This document shows positions 1 through 5,135 of a stretch of 5,506 nucleotides of DNA, in pieces. The stretch is taken from NCBI GenBank assembly GCA_021812735.1, contig JAKAMV010000694.1:1-5506 (forward strand). The letters run 5' to 3'. The stretch comes from Chloroflexota bacterium. Its GTDB lineage: Bacteria > Chloroflexota > Limnocylindria > Limnocylindrales > CSP1-4. A model generated the notes under the pieces. That model did not search any database. It was given only the letters and a program-made list of their open reading frames with translations, and was not told the origin of the DNA. Within the stretch, counting starts at the first letter, position 1; each line of letters starts with the position of its first letter. Made by a program: the position numbers and the translations under genes.

Positions 1-25
1 GGTCCCGGAGGTGCCGTCCGGGACC
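1..25. repeat. Perfect 9-bp inverted repeat at the left edge
   Basis: GGTCCCGGA (1-9) and TCCGGGACC (17-25) are exact reverse complements around a 7-base spacer. The arms may continue beyond the left end of the window. No T-run follows on the + strand, so a classical intrinsic terminator is not supported. It could be an operator, a recombinase site arm, or the end of an upstream gene's hairpin. Confidence 0.5.
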
Positions 26-98
26 CGGACCGTTCACCGGGATGCCGACCGGCAGGCCCGGACCCAGGGCCGCCCGACCGGTGGCCGCCGGCCGCCTG

Positions 99-148
99 CC
101 GGACTGCAGCCGGCCGTCACCCGGACGGGGCGGCCGGCTGCAGTCCGG
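99..148. repeat. 18-bp perfect inverted repeat, 14-base spacer
   Basis: CCGGACTGCAGCCGGCCG (99-116) and its exact reverse complement (131-148) flank a 14-base spacer (117-130). The arms include the non-GC-only core ACTGCAG, so this is not just GC composition. Transcribed or single-stranded, it would form a very stable hairpin. No T-tract follows. Its position about 190-240 bases upstream of the small gene and recombinase fits a recombinase-bound site, an operator or an attenuator; which one cannot be decided from sequence. Confidence 0.75.
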
Positions 149-206
149 GCCGGGGAGCCGCCGTCGCCGCCGACCAGCCGTGCCGCCCAGCGGGGGCGCC
201 CGAACC

Positions 207-233
207 CGCCGGCCGCGGCCGGCGAATCGCCGG
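207..233. repeat. Overlapping palindromes (18-bp and 7+1+7)
   Basis: Bases 207-224 are a perfect 18-bp palindrome (half-site CGCCGGCCG). Overlapping it, 219-225 (CCGGCGA) and 227-233 (TCGCCGG) form a 7-bp inverted repeat around one base. The first is pure G/C and could arise from composition. The second contains an A/T centre and is more operator-like. Confidence 0.4.
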
Positions 234-340
234 TGACCAGCGGGACCGCTCCGGTGGCGGACGGGGGGGTTCGGGTGAGGGTGCGGGTCCGCCCTCCGGC
301 GGCGCTGGACTCCCGGCCCGGCGCGAGGGACACTCCGCCC

Positions 341-457
341 ATGGACGACCCGCTGGTGACGGCCCTGGCGCAGCTGGTGCGGGACCGCTGGGCGGCCGAG
401 CAGCGGGAGCGGGCCGCCGGGCGCGCCCGGCGGCGGGTGGTGGAGGGCAAGCGATGA
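341..457 (+). CDS. Small 38-aa protein translationally coupled to the recombinase
   Basis: Begins MDDPLVTALAQLVRDRW and ends in a basic tail (RARRRVVEGKR). It is predicted to be one amphipathic helix followed by charged residues, and no family is recognised. Support for a real gene comes from three things: a GAGGGA Shine-Dalgarno-like stretch (325-330) ten bases before the ATG, a stop codon that overlaps the recombinase start as ATGA (454-457), and a recombinase ribosome site (GGAGGG, 442-447) lying within this gene. A longer frame open from base 11 exists, but its N-terminal part is compositional and was not used. It could be an accessory or regulatory peptide for the recombinase, for example a directionality or expression partner. 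That role is a guess from position only. Confidence 0.55.
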   Translation: MDDPLVTALAQLVRDRWAAEQRERAAGRARRRVVEGKR

Positions 458-1995
458 GGCGACTGCCGGCGTCGGTGGCGGATCTGCGGGGGCTGCGGGC
501 GGCCCGCTGGGTCCGGGAGTCCACGCCCGGCCAGTTCGACCGCTACGGCCCCGAGTCCCAGGCCGAGATGCAGGACCGCGCCATCGCGCGCCTAGGCCTC
601 ATCGACACCGGCCTCGCCTGGCGGGCCGCCCACTCCGGGCGGACGGTGTACCGGTCGGCCGCCATGGCCGGGGTGCTCGACGCGGCCCGGCGCGGCGAGT
701 ACGACGTCCTGCTCGTCGGCTACGTGTCCCGCTGGCAGCGCAACCTGCGCCAGACGCTCAACCTGCTCGAGGACGAGCTGCACCCGGCCGGCGTCGCGGT
801 GTACTTCGCCGACGAGGAGATCCTCTCGTCCTGCGAGCGCCACTGGGACCAGCTCGTCGAGGAGGCCAAGGACGCCGAGCGCTACAGCCGGCGCCTCAGC
901 CGCCGGGTCGCCGAGGGGCTCTCCACCAAGCGCGCCGTCCAGCACGACCCGGGCGGGCGCCCCCCGTACGGGTTCCGGCGGAACGCGGCGAAGCTCGTCG
1001 AGCCCGACCCTGAGCGGCTCCCCACGGTGGAGCGGGCCTTCGCCCTCTCCGCCGCCGGCCACACCGACGCCCAGGTGGCGGCCGCGGTGGGGCTCCCCAT
1101 CTTCACCGTGCGGGGCATGCTCACCTCGCCCCTGTACGTCGGGCGCCTGCGGGACGGGACCCCGGCGCACTGGCCGGCCGTCGTGGACGAGGCCGTATGG
1201 GAGCGGGTGCAGGCGGCCCGGGCGCGGCGGGCCACCAACACCGGGCGTCCGGCCGACCCGCGCCGCCCCTATGCCCTCTCGCGGCTGCACTGCGCCGCCT
1301 GCGGGACGCGCCTCACCGGCGACACCGGCTACTACCGCCACCGCAACGTCTGCCCGGCGTTCGTGGCCGCCCGCCCGCCGCGGGCCCGCCGCGGCCGCGG
1401 CCGCTCGGCCGGGCACGCCTACCCGATGGACCTCTACGAGCAGGTCGTCGAGGGGATCCTCGGCAAGGCGGCGCTGGGCGCCCCGACCCTCGCCGCCGTG
1501 GTCGGGGCCGTGGCCCCGGCCAAGCTCCGCGCCAACGAGGCCGCCCTCGACCGGGTGGCACGCGAGCGCGAGCGCGCCGCGGTGGCCTTCGTGCGGGACC
1601 GCGACACGGCCGCGCTCGAGGCCGCCATGCGGCGGCTGGACGCCGAGGAGGCGAGCGCCCGCCAGCCGCGAGAGGATGCGGGCGTGCCGGCGGACAAGGC
1701 CGTGGCGTTCCTCAGGGACCTGCCGGCGACCTGGGCCAAGGCGCGCGGCGGGGCGGGGCGCCAGCTCGTTGCGGACGCGCTGTTCGAGCGGATCGAGGTC
1801 CTGGGGCTGCAGGAGGCGACGGTGCACCTGTCCGACCACGCCGTGCGGCACGGCTTCGCTGAGGTGCTGCCGGGGGAGTTCGGAGTATCCGTAAGTGGTC
1901 GGGGCGAGAGGCATTGCCCCGCGACCACCGACCTTCCGGTCACGATGCGGCTCGCCGAGCCGCCGGAGCCGTTCGATTGGCTCCGCTCCGCATGA
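454..1995 (+). CDS. Large serine recombinase (site-specific integrase)
   Basis: A 513-aa serine recombinase that would cut and rejoin DNA at specific sites through a 5'-phosphoserine intermediate. The N-terminal resolvase-type catalytic domain (about 14-160) shows the nucleophile motif RWVRESTPGQ with Ser23, flanked by Arg21. The conserved SRWQRN stretch supplies Arg93 and Arg96, with Ser92 where small resolvases usually have Asp. A recombinase domain follows (about 168-262: GRPPYGFRRN, SPLYVGRLRDG, VVDEAVWERVQAARARR). Next are a zinc ribbon (Cys280, Cys283, His296, Cys300), an Arg-rich linker, an Ala/Arg/Glu coiled coil (about 355-405), and a C-terminal domain including ALFERIEVLGLQEATVHL. 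The length suits the family. The start is fixed by GGAGGG six bases upstream and by the ATGA overlap with the preceding small gene. The last 35 or so residues (after LPGEFG) lack the usual tail and are encoded by hairpin site S1, suggesting that the 3' end was remodelled by recombination. Confidence 0.95.
   Translation: MRRLPASVADLRGLRAARWVRESTPGQFDRYGPESQAEMQDRAIARLGLIDTGLAWRAAHSGRTVYRSAAMAGVLDAARRGEYDVLLVGYVSRWQRNLRQTLNLLEDELHPAGVAVYFADEEILSSCERHWDQLVEEAKDAERYSRRLSRRVAEGLSTKRAVQHDPGGRPPYGFRRNAAKLVEPDPERLPTVERAFALSAAGHTDAQVAAAVGLPIFTVRGMLTSPLYVGRLRDGTPAHWPAVVDEAVWERVQAARARRATNTGRPADPRRPYALSRLHCAACGTRLTGDTGYYRHRNVCPAFVAARPPRARRGRGRSAGHAYPMDLYEQVVEGILGKAALGAPTLAAVVGAVAPAKLRANEAALDRVARERERAAVAFVRDRDTAALEAAMRRLDAEEASARQPREDAGVPADKAVAFLRDLPATWAKARGGAGRQLVADALFERIEVLGLQEATVHLSDHAVRHGFAEVLPGEFGVSVSGRGERHCPATTDLPVTMRLAEPPEPFDWLRSA
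1895..1955 (+). repeat. Site S1: hairpin/tRNA-T-arm-like site inside recombinase 3' end
   Basis: GTGGTC-GGGGC (1895-1905) pairs with GCCCC-gc-GACCAC (1916-1928), giving an 11-bp stem with one 2-base bulge and a 10-base loop. The downstream part (CGGTCACGATGCGG, 1937-1950) resembles the end of S2 (CGGTCGTGATGGGCGG). The copy is about 12 bases shorter than S2 and S3 and more diverged. It lies in the coding sequence of the recombinase, which makes it the recombinase-proximal site of the series. Membership of the S family is inferred from partial similarity and position. Confidence 0.45.
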
Positions 1996-2024
1996 CGCGC
2001 CGGCCGTCACCGGCCAGCCGGCTA

Positions 2025-2090
2025 GTGGTGGCTCGAAAGGATTCGAGCCTCGGGTAGTCGGCTCATCCGCGGCTGCACGGTCGTGATGGG
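2025..2090 (+). repeat. Site S2: conserved cassette-boundary repeat
   Basis: The left part is a perfect hairpin: GGCTCGAA (2030-2037), loop AGGA, TTCGAGCC (2042-2049). After GAGCCTC (2045-2051) and 13 variable bases comes ATCCGCGGCTGCACGGTCGT (2065-2084), which recurs exactly in S3 at the same spacing. On the minus strand the left part resembles a tRNA 3' half: an ACCA end and a TCGAATCC T-loop-like sequence. No acceptor partner or full cloverleaf can be built, so it is not called a tRNA. It lies 30 bases after the recombinase stop and bounds cargo block A on the left. Confidence 0.75.
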
Positions 2091-2289
2091 CGGCGACCAA
2101 CGGCACGTGGACGCCACCCTGACGGCCTGACCCCATTCGGCTGCCGACCGATGCCCCGGACACGATGGATCCCGCCCGGGCCGGATTCGAGCTGAGAGGA
2201 CGCGTCCCATGCGCTTCCTGCGCACTTGAGGCGACTCGCGAGCGTGTGGGCCGCAAACTCGGCCACTCGCCCTGTTCGTGGGGGTGTCA
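2091..2289. other. No supported gene in the left part of cargo block A
   Basis: About 200 bases between S2 and the coding-like remnant. Frames open on both strands give products with no recognisable domain. The coding character visible further right in the minus frame fades here: A/T third positions rise and the residues become compositional. No promoter, terminator or repeat stands out. Confidence 0.5.
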
Positions 2290-2431
2290 CAAGGTGGCAG
2301 TTGGGGTGGAACCCGGCGATCAGGCTGCGGTAGGTGTCGTGCACGGACGCGTCGCAATCGAGCGTGATGGCGCCGGCAGCGGCAAGCTCGGCGGCGCGCT
2401 CGTGCGACTTCCGGAGTGCAAGCTCCAGGGC
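2290..2431 (-). pseudogene. Coding-like fragment without a start codon
   Basis: Read on the minus strand from about 2431, this frame gives ADALELALRKSHERAAELAA, continuing to a segment with DTYRSLIAGFHPNCHL. It has G/C-rich third positions and a plausible alpha-helical beginning, unlike the opposite-strand readings. No ATG, GTG or TTG start is present before a GTG at 2344. Coding character is lost beyond about 2290, and the frame runs on to a stop near 2063. It begins within a few bases of the stop of the SnoaL-like gene, in another frame. The most likely reading is a truncated remnant of a second cargo gene in block A. It could also be a chance open frame. The family is not recognised. Confidence 0.3.
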
Positions 2432-2432
2432 G

Positions 2433-2825
2433 TCAGCCGTCGAAGATGCTGTCCCAGGCGTCCATGTTTTCGGGGTAGAACCACCGCTCCACCTGCCGCC
2501 CGCCGCGGAAGTGGAAGACGCTGGTCACCCGAACCTCGACCTCCACTCCAGGCCGGCGTGCACCCATGTGGCTCAGAGCGCAGACATGCTCGTCGTTGCC
2601 GAACACGTCGTGCTCACGGAGGGTGACACCGTGCTCGGTCGCTCGGCCGAGGAAGGCGACGACCTCGTTGAGACCGTGGATGTCCCCGGCCATCGAGTGT
2701 CGACCGGGCACGTGCCAGACGACGTCCTCTGCGACAAGGGACCGGATCGCATCGAAGTCTCGGGCGCGGAAGGCGTCAGCGGTCCGTCGGTACGCGGTCG
2801 CGTTCGGGTGCTCCGGGGTGTCCAT
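2433..2825 (-). CDS. SnoaL-like / NTF2-fold domain protein
   Basis: 130 aa, the usual length of single-domain SnoaL/NTF2-like proteins, small cone-shaped alpha+beta folds whose members act as isomerases, hydratases or ligand-binding proteins. The helical start (ATAYRRTADAFRARDFDAI), then LVAEDVVWHVPGRHSMAGDIHG (30-51), VVAFLG, the beta-strand run VEVEVRVTSVFHF (94-106) and RWFYPENMDAWDSIF near the end follow the family pattern. The DxxAWDxIF tail is common in this group. The start is supported by GGAG (2836-2833) seven bases before the ATG. It is the only intact gene of cargo block A, on the minus strand and convergent with the recombinase. The substrate cannot be inferred. The fold assignment is confident; an enzymatic role is not. 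Confidence 0.85.
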   Translation of the reverse strand: MDTPEHPNATAYRRTADAFRARDFDAIRSLVAEDVVWHVPGRHSMAGDIHGLNEVVAFLGRATEHGVTLREHDVFGNDEHVCALSHMGARRPGVEVEVRVTSVFHFRGGRQVERWFYPENMDAWDSIFDG

Positions 2826-3006
2826 GGGCGCGCTCCGTTCTGTGTTGGAGCAGCCATCCTGCCCGATGCGGCCAGATCATGCTCGACCGCACGTGGGCAC
2901 CGACCCGTACGTCCAACGCCCCGCGCGGGCGCCTCGGGCGGCAGCGTCCCTTGACGGTCAGCGAGGTCCTGAGCAGAGCGTGACCCCCGAAATCGTGCGG
3001 GTGTGC

Positions 3007-3073
3007 GTGGCCGCCGTGAGGGGAATAGAGCCTCCACTACCCGGCAGATCCGCGGCTGCACGGTCGTTATCGG
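3007..3073 (+). repeat. Site S3: conserved cassette-boundary repeat
   Basis: Carries the same elements as S2 in the same order and orientation: GTGG (3007), GAGCCTC (3028-3034), 13 bases, then the identical 20-base ATCCGCGGCTGCACGGTCGT (3048-3067). The left part can form a shorter, imperfect stem (GTGAGG at 3016-3021 with CCT-c-CAC at 3031-3037). GGCAGATCCG (3043-3052) is shared exactly with S4. S3 separates the SnoaL-like block from the three-gene operon, 983 bases from S2 core to core. Confidence 0.75.
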
Positions 3074-3135
3074 AGTCCAGCGTTCATCGCTAGGGCTGGA
3101 TCGCATCGCATAGGAGCGCGACTACGCGGCGTCGC

Positions 3136-3551
3136 TCAGGAAGACGATCCGCCCGGTGGCCGAAGAAGGACCCACGCAGCAGCGGCCGCAAGACGTGAAC
3201 AACGCGATCCGGTCAGTTGGCCTTCGACCTCGGCATGGGCTCCACTCCAGGGGTCAGCACCCTCTGGCCTGTAGAAGGCGTCCAAGTCCATCGACCGGGC
3301 GAAGTCGACCGGAAAGGACACGATGCTCTTGATGGCCGCCTCTTCCGGGTCGAGGATCGCATCGCTCCCAGCGCCAGCCTGAGCCAGCCTTGCCTCCACG
3401 TAGGCCGAGAACGCTCGGATGCCGGGCGTATCTCGGCTCCGCGAAAGAGGCCGCTCGCCGGCTTCCACCCGCCCTCGTTGTCCGAGACGACCTGAGTGGG
3501 GTGGACCTTCCGCAGCAGGAGGGCGCCCCCCTCGACCCTCTCTTCGGCCAT
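3136..3551 (-). CDS. VHPxQV-type small protein, interrupted by an apparent -1 frameshift
   Basis: Two minus-strand frames together spell one protein of about 138 aa. The first, from ATG 3551, gives MAEERVEGGALLLRKVHPTQ and then VVSDNEGGWKPASGLFR. The second, entered near 3441, gives SRDTPGIRAFSAYVEARLAQ, then AIKSIVSFPVDFARSMDL, YRPEGADPWSGAHAEVEGQ and a WVLLRPP end, stopping at 3136. The order (VHPxQV, W+P+S..FR, YVE..L, HAEVxG, WV.P) matches a small uncharacterised family I recognise only by pattern. The switch requires stepping back one base around TTTCGCGGAGCC (3446-3435), so one base is missing relative to an intact gene. This could be a sequencing or assembly indel, a true mutation, or recoding. 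It is the third gene of the operon, 18 bases after the preceding stop. No strong ribosome site is visible. Confidence 0.6.
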
Positions 3552-3569
3552 GGTGCTCGCTCGCGGCTG

Positions 3570-4049
3570 TCAGACGGCGCGGAACGCTCCCAACTGGTCC
3601 TCTACGAGTCGTGCGTCTGCCGGGAGCTCGCCCTCCCATTCTTCGCCGCTCGCTTCGTCGAGGTAGTTGGCGAGCACCGGCTCGTCGCGAGGCGGAACGT
3701 AAAGCACCAGCTGGCGCACGCCCCGATGCCACTCGATCGTTACGCCGCCATCCGACACGGGCACGATGCTTGGACGCATCACGGACTGAGCCAGCAGATC
3801 GAGGACGACTCGGTAGGCGTAGTCAATGGACACGAGCGCCGGGACCTTGCCTTGCTCCCCGTCCCACCCATGAGCGAGCGCGCGCAGTTGCTCGACCTGT
3901 TGGACGACGATTTCCCTATCTCGCCGGAGGCGCCACTCCCGCAGCTCCGTGACGTTGCTGGTCGCCGAACTCGCGATCGGCGCCTGGTAGCGACGGTCGA
4001 CGTCGCGATCCGACAGGTATCGCGGTTCGGCCGTGAGCGCCAACGTCAT
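3570..4049 (-). CDS. Small GWDG-motif protein of unknown function
   Basis: 159 aa from the chosen start. The N-terminal 60 residues are charged and helical (TELREWRLRRDREIVVQQ). GWDG is at 61-64, a helix with IDYAYRVVLDLLAQ follows, then PSIVPVSDGGVTIEWHRG (93-110) and a beta stretch QLVLYVPP. The pairing of GWDG with a later P.vP..DGGv.leW segment recurs in small uncharacterised bacterial proteins; the function is not known. The ATG at 4049 overlaps the TGA of the upstream TIGR04255 gene as ATGA and is preceded by GGGGGAGA, so translational coupling decided the start. An ATG five codons earlier (4064) is possible. It is the middle gene of the block B operon. Confidence 0.8.
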   Translation of the reverse strand: MTLALTAEPRYLSDRDVDRRYQAPIASSATSNVTELREWRLRRDREIVVQQVEQLRALAHGWDGEQGKVPALVSIDYAYRVVLDLLAQSVMRPSIVPVSDGGVTIEWHRGVRQLVLYVPPRDEPVLANYLDEASGEEWEGELPADARLVEDQLGAFRAV

Positions 4050-4885
4050 CGTGTTCTCCCCCATCGGCGGTGCATGGCTTCAGTCGTGACGTCCCCGAAG
4101 GATCGCACAACCCACGCTCGAGCGACATCGAAGAGTGCGAGCACTCCGTCGACGTCGCGCGACGGCACGGGCCCGCGTGCGGTGACCTGCAACGAGAGAA
4201 TCGAAGCGTTGTCGGTTGCACGAGTGGCCGTTGCCGCGTTGATTGTCAGTGTCCCGGCGAGACTCGAACCGATCATGAAGGGCATACGGACGGCGAGCGT
4301 GCCAGCATCAGGCTCAAGCGGGAAGCCACTAGCAGACCGATCGAAGAACTTGACGACGTCGCCCAGCACCAACCCGTCCTCGAGCGGGATGTGGTTGATG
4401 TACGTCACTTCGCCAGCAGTCGGCTCCATCGAGCCGATGCCCGCCTCGCCGACGTGAGCAGATAGCCGCTCAAAGTCGGCACGGAACGACTCACGTAGCG
4501 CGGGATAGCGTGGATACTCCTCGGTCCCGTCGACCTTCCGCCAGTTGCGACCGAAGAAGTCGTTCTGCACTTGGATGAGGTCGGTCTTGGCCTCATTGAG
4601 GAACCAAAGCCTTGGGGTGGGCATCTGGGTCAGCATCCGGATGGTGGGCTGGCCGCTCGGGTCGGGCTGTCCACGGTCAAGCCGACCCTGCTCCTCGACC
4701 ACCGGGAAGCGCTCCGCGTACAGCGCCCGCCACGCGTCGATCACGGCGACGAGGCCCATGCGGGGTAGGGTGCGGAAGTCAGCAGACAGCGCGACCTCCA
4801 CGACAGGCGGCGATGCGAAGTCGAGGATTGGCCCGGGACCGGTTCCGTGCACGTCAACCATGCTGCTGGGTCGTGACGTCTGCAT
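4046..4885 (-). CDS. TIGR04255 family protein
   Basis: 279 aa. Family signatures are visible in order: FASPPVVEVALS (23-34), PRLWFLNEAKTDLIQVQNDF (91-110) followed by FGRNWRK, EEYPRYPALRESFRADF (122-138), EVTYINHIPLEDG (159-171), and a C-terminal beta-rich half ending ARAWVVRSFGDVTTEAMHRRW. TIGR04255 proteins are sporadically distributed and have no established function. No signal peptide or membrane segment is seen, so it is probably cytosolic. It heads the block B operon and overlaps the next gene by ATGA. Start choice: ATG 4885 lies just after a TAGATT -10-like box and may be leaderless; ATG 4861 (MVDVHG) is an alternative. An ATG at 4924 falls inside site S4 and is less likely. A/T use at third positions is higher than in the recombinase, suggesting a different origin. 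Confidence 0.8.
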   Translation of the reverse strand: MQTSRPSSMVDVHGTGPGPILDFASPPVVEVALSADFRTLPRMGLVAVIDAWRALYAERFPVVEEQGRLDRGQPDPSGQPTIRMLTQMPTPRLWFLNEAKTDLIQVQNDFFGRNWRKVDGTEEYPRYPALRESFRADFERLSAHVGEAGIGSMEPTAGEVTYINHIPLEDGLVLGDVVKFFDRSASGFPLEPDAGTLAVRMPFMIGSSLAGTLTINAATATRATDNASILSLQVTARGPVPSRDVDGVLALFDVARAWVVRSFGDVTTEAMHRRWGRTR

Positions 4886-4895
4886 GTGTATGTGC

Positions 4896-4901
4896 AATCT
4901 A
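4896..4901 (-). promoter_or_regulatory. Possible -10 element for the block B operon
   Basis: TAGATT on the minus strand fits the actinobacterial TAnnnT -10 pattern and sits ten bases before ATG 4885, which would give a nearly leaderless transcript. No TTGACA-like -35 is seen 17 bases further upstream. The box lies just inside the block, next to S4, so the cargo operon may carry its own promoter. Weak evidence from one hexamer. Confidence 0.25.
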
Positions 4902-4922
4902 GCGGTTCTAGCGGGCTGGGGC

Positions 4923-4964
4923 ATCTGCTGTCTGGCAGATCCGGGGGTGCGCGGTGTCGATCGG
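4923..4964 (+). repeat. Site S4: diverged cassette-boundary repeat with hairpin
   Basis: ATCTGC (4923-4928) and GCAGAT (4935-4940) form a perfect 6-bp hairpin with a TGTCTG loop. From 4934 to 4964, 24 of 31 bases match S3 (3043-3073), including an exact GGCAGATCCG and the ends TGC.CGGT and ATCGG. The orientation is the same as S2 and S3. It marks the right end of cargo block B, 38 bases upstream of the TIGR04255 start, and the S-type series ends here within the window. Confidence 0.5.
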
Positions 4965-5012
4965 CTGTCGCCTGGGGCCCCGTCGACCTCATCCCTGACC
5001 GCTTAGGCCCCT

Positions 5013-5047
5013 CGGTCAACTGACCGATACCGGCGCGGGGGCGCCGG
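5013..5047. repeat. Two adjacent inverted repeats right of S4
   Basis: CGGTCA-AC-TGACCG (5013-5026) is a 6+2+6 dyad with an operator-like A/T centre. Four bases later CCGGCGC-GGGG-GCGCCGG (5030-5047) is a perfect 7-bp stem with a G4 loop. They lie between the end of the cargo region and the next gene. Possible roles are repressor binding, a recombination site or an RNA hairpin; none can be preferred. Confidence 0.45.
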
Positions 5048-5088
5048 GTCGACCATCAGATCGTGGTCCGCCTCCCCGATCCGATCCG

Positions 5089-5110
5089 CCCCGCCGCGGC
5101 GGGGTGTTTC
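5089..5110 (+). terminator. Possible rho-independent terminator
   Basis: CCCCGCCGCGGCGGGG (5089-5104) is a perfect self-complementary stem followed by TGTTTC on the + strand only, a short and imperfect U-tract. There is no obvious + strand gene directly upstream, so it may be left over from the sequence interrupted by the cargo, or may insulate the downstream gene. Moderate to low confidence. Confidence 0.35.
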
Positions 5111-5135
5111 CTACTGGTCGGCCGCACCCTCCCCA

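Larger units (their letters stand above)
26..340. other. GC-rich, apparently non-coding leader with many palindromes
   Basis: Open frames cross this stretch on both strands, but their products are compositional (Arg/Pro/Ala/Gly-rich, no recognisable domain). In this GC range stop codons are rare, so open frames carry little weight. The stretch is instead dense in inverted repeats, described separately at 99-148 and 207-233. It lies directly upstream of the recombinase operon, where an attachment site or promoter/operator would be expected. No convincing -35/-10 pair is visible. Confidence 0.5.

Noticed and set aside
11..340. N-terminal extension of the small gene to base 11, plus minus-strand frames in the same region
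   Set aside because: Compositional Arg/Pro/Gly sequence over strong inverted repeats. The ATG at 341 has a ribosome-site-like stretch and begins protein-like sequence.
109..2011. 13-base direct repeat GCCGGCCGTCACC at 109-121 and 1999-2011 flanking the recombinase module
   Set aside because: About one such match is expected by chance in 5.5 kb at this GC content, and the flanks do not match, so it is not treated as an attachment-site duplication.
1895..2086. 63-codon + frame starting MVGARGIAP and containing GSKGFEP
   Set aside because: Overlaps the recombinase and is a read-through of two tRNA-like sites (S1 and S2), a known source of spurious proteins.
2025..2100. A functional minus-strand tRNA at S2
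   Set aside because: The T-loop and CCA-like end are present, but the acceptor partner, anticodon arm and D-arm cannot be assembled, and the T-stem has a mismatch.
592..2256. 554-codon minus-strand open frame across the recombinase
   Set aside because: Antisense shadow of the recombinase caused by high GC. It has no domain and is Gly/Arg/Val/Pro-rich, while the + frame has clear catalytic motifs.
2165..2626. 153-codon + frame, with further + frames at 2334-2954 and 2566-3093
   Set aside because: Shadows of the SnoaL-like gene and the adjacent remnant. Low-information residues.
3390..4457. 355-codon + strand open frame
   Set aside because: Opposite to the three-gene minus operon, which has family motifs, an ATGA overlap and ribosome sites. 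The + product has no recognisable domain.
1895..4964. CRISPR array
   Set aside because: The S repeats are few, imperfect and 1-2 kb apart with genes between them. There is no regular short spacer pattern and no cas gene.
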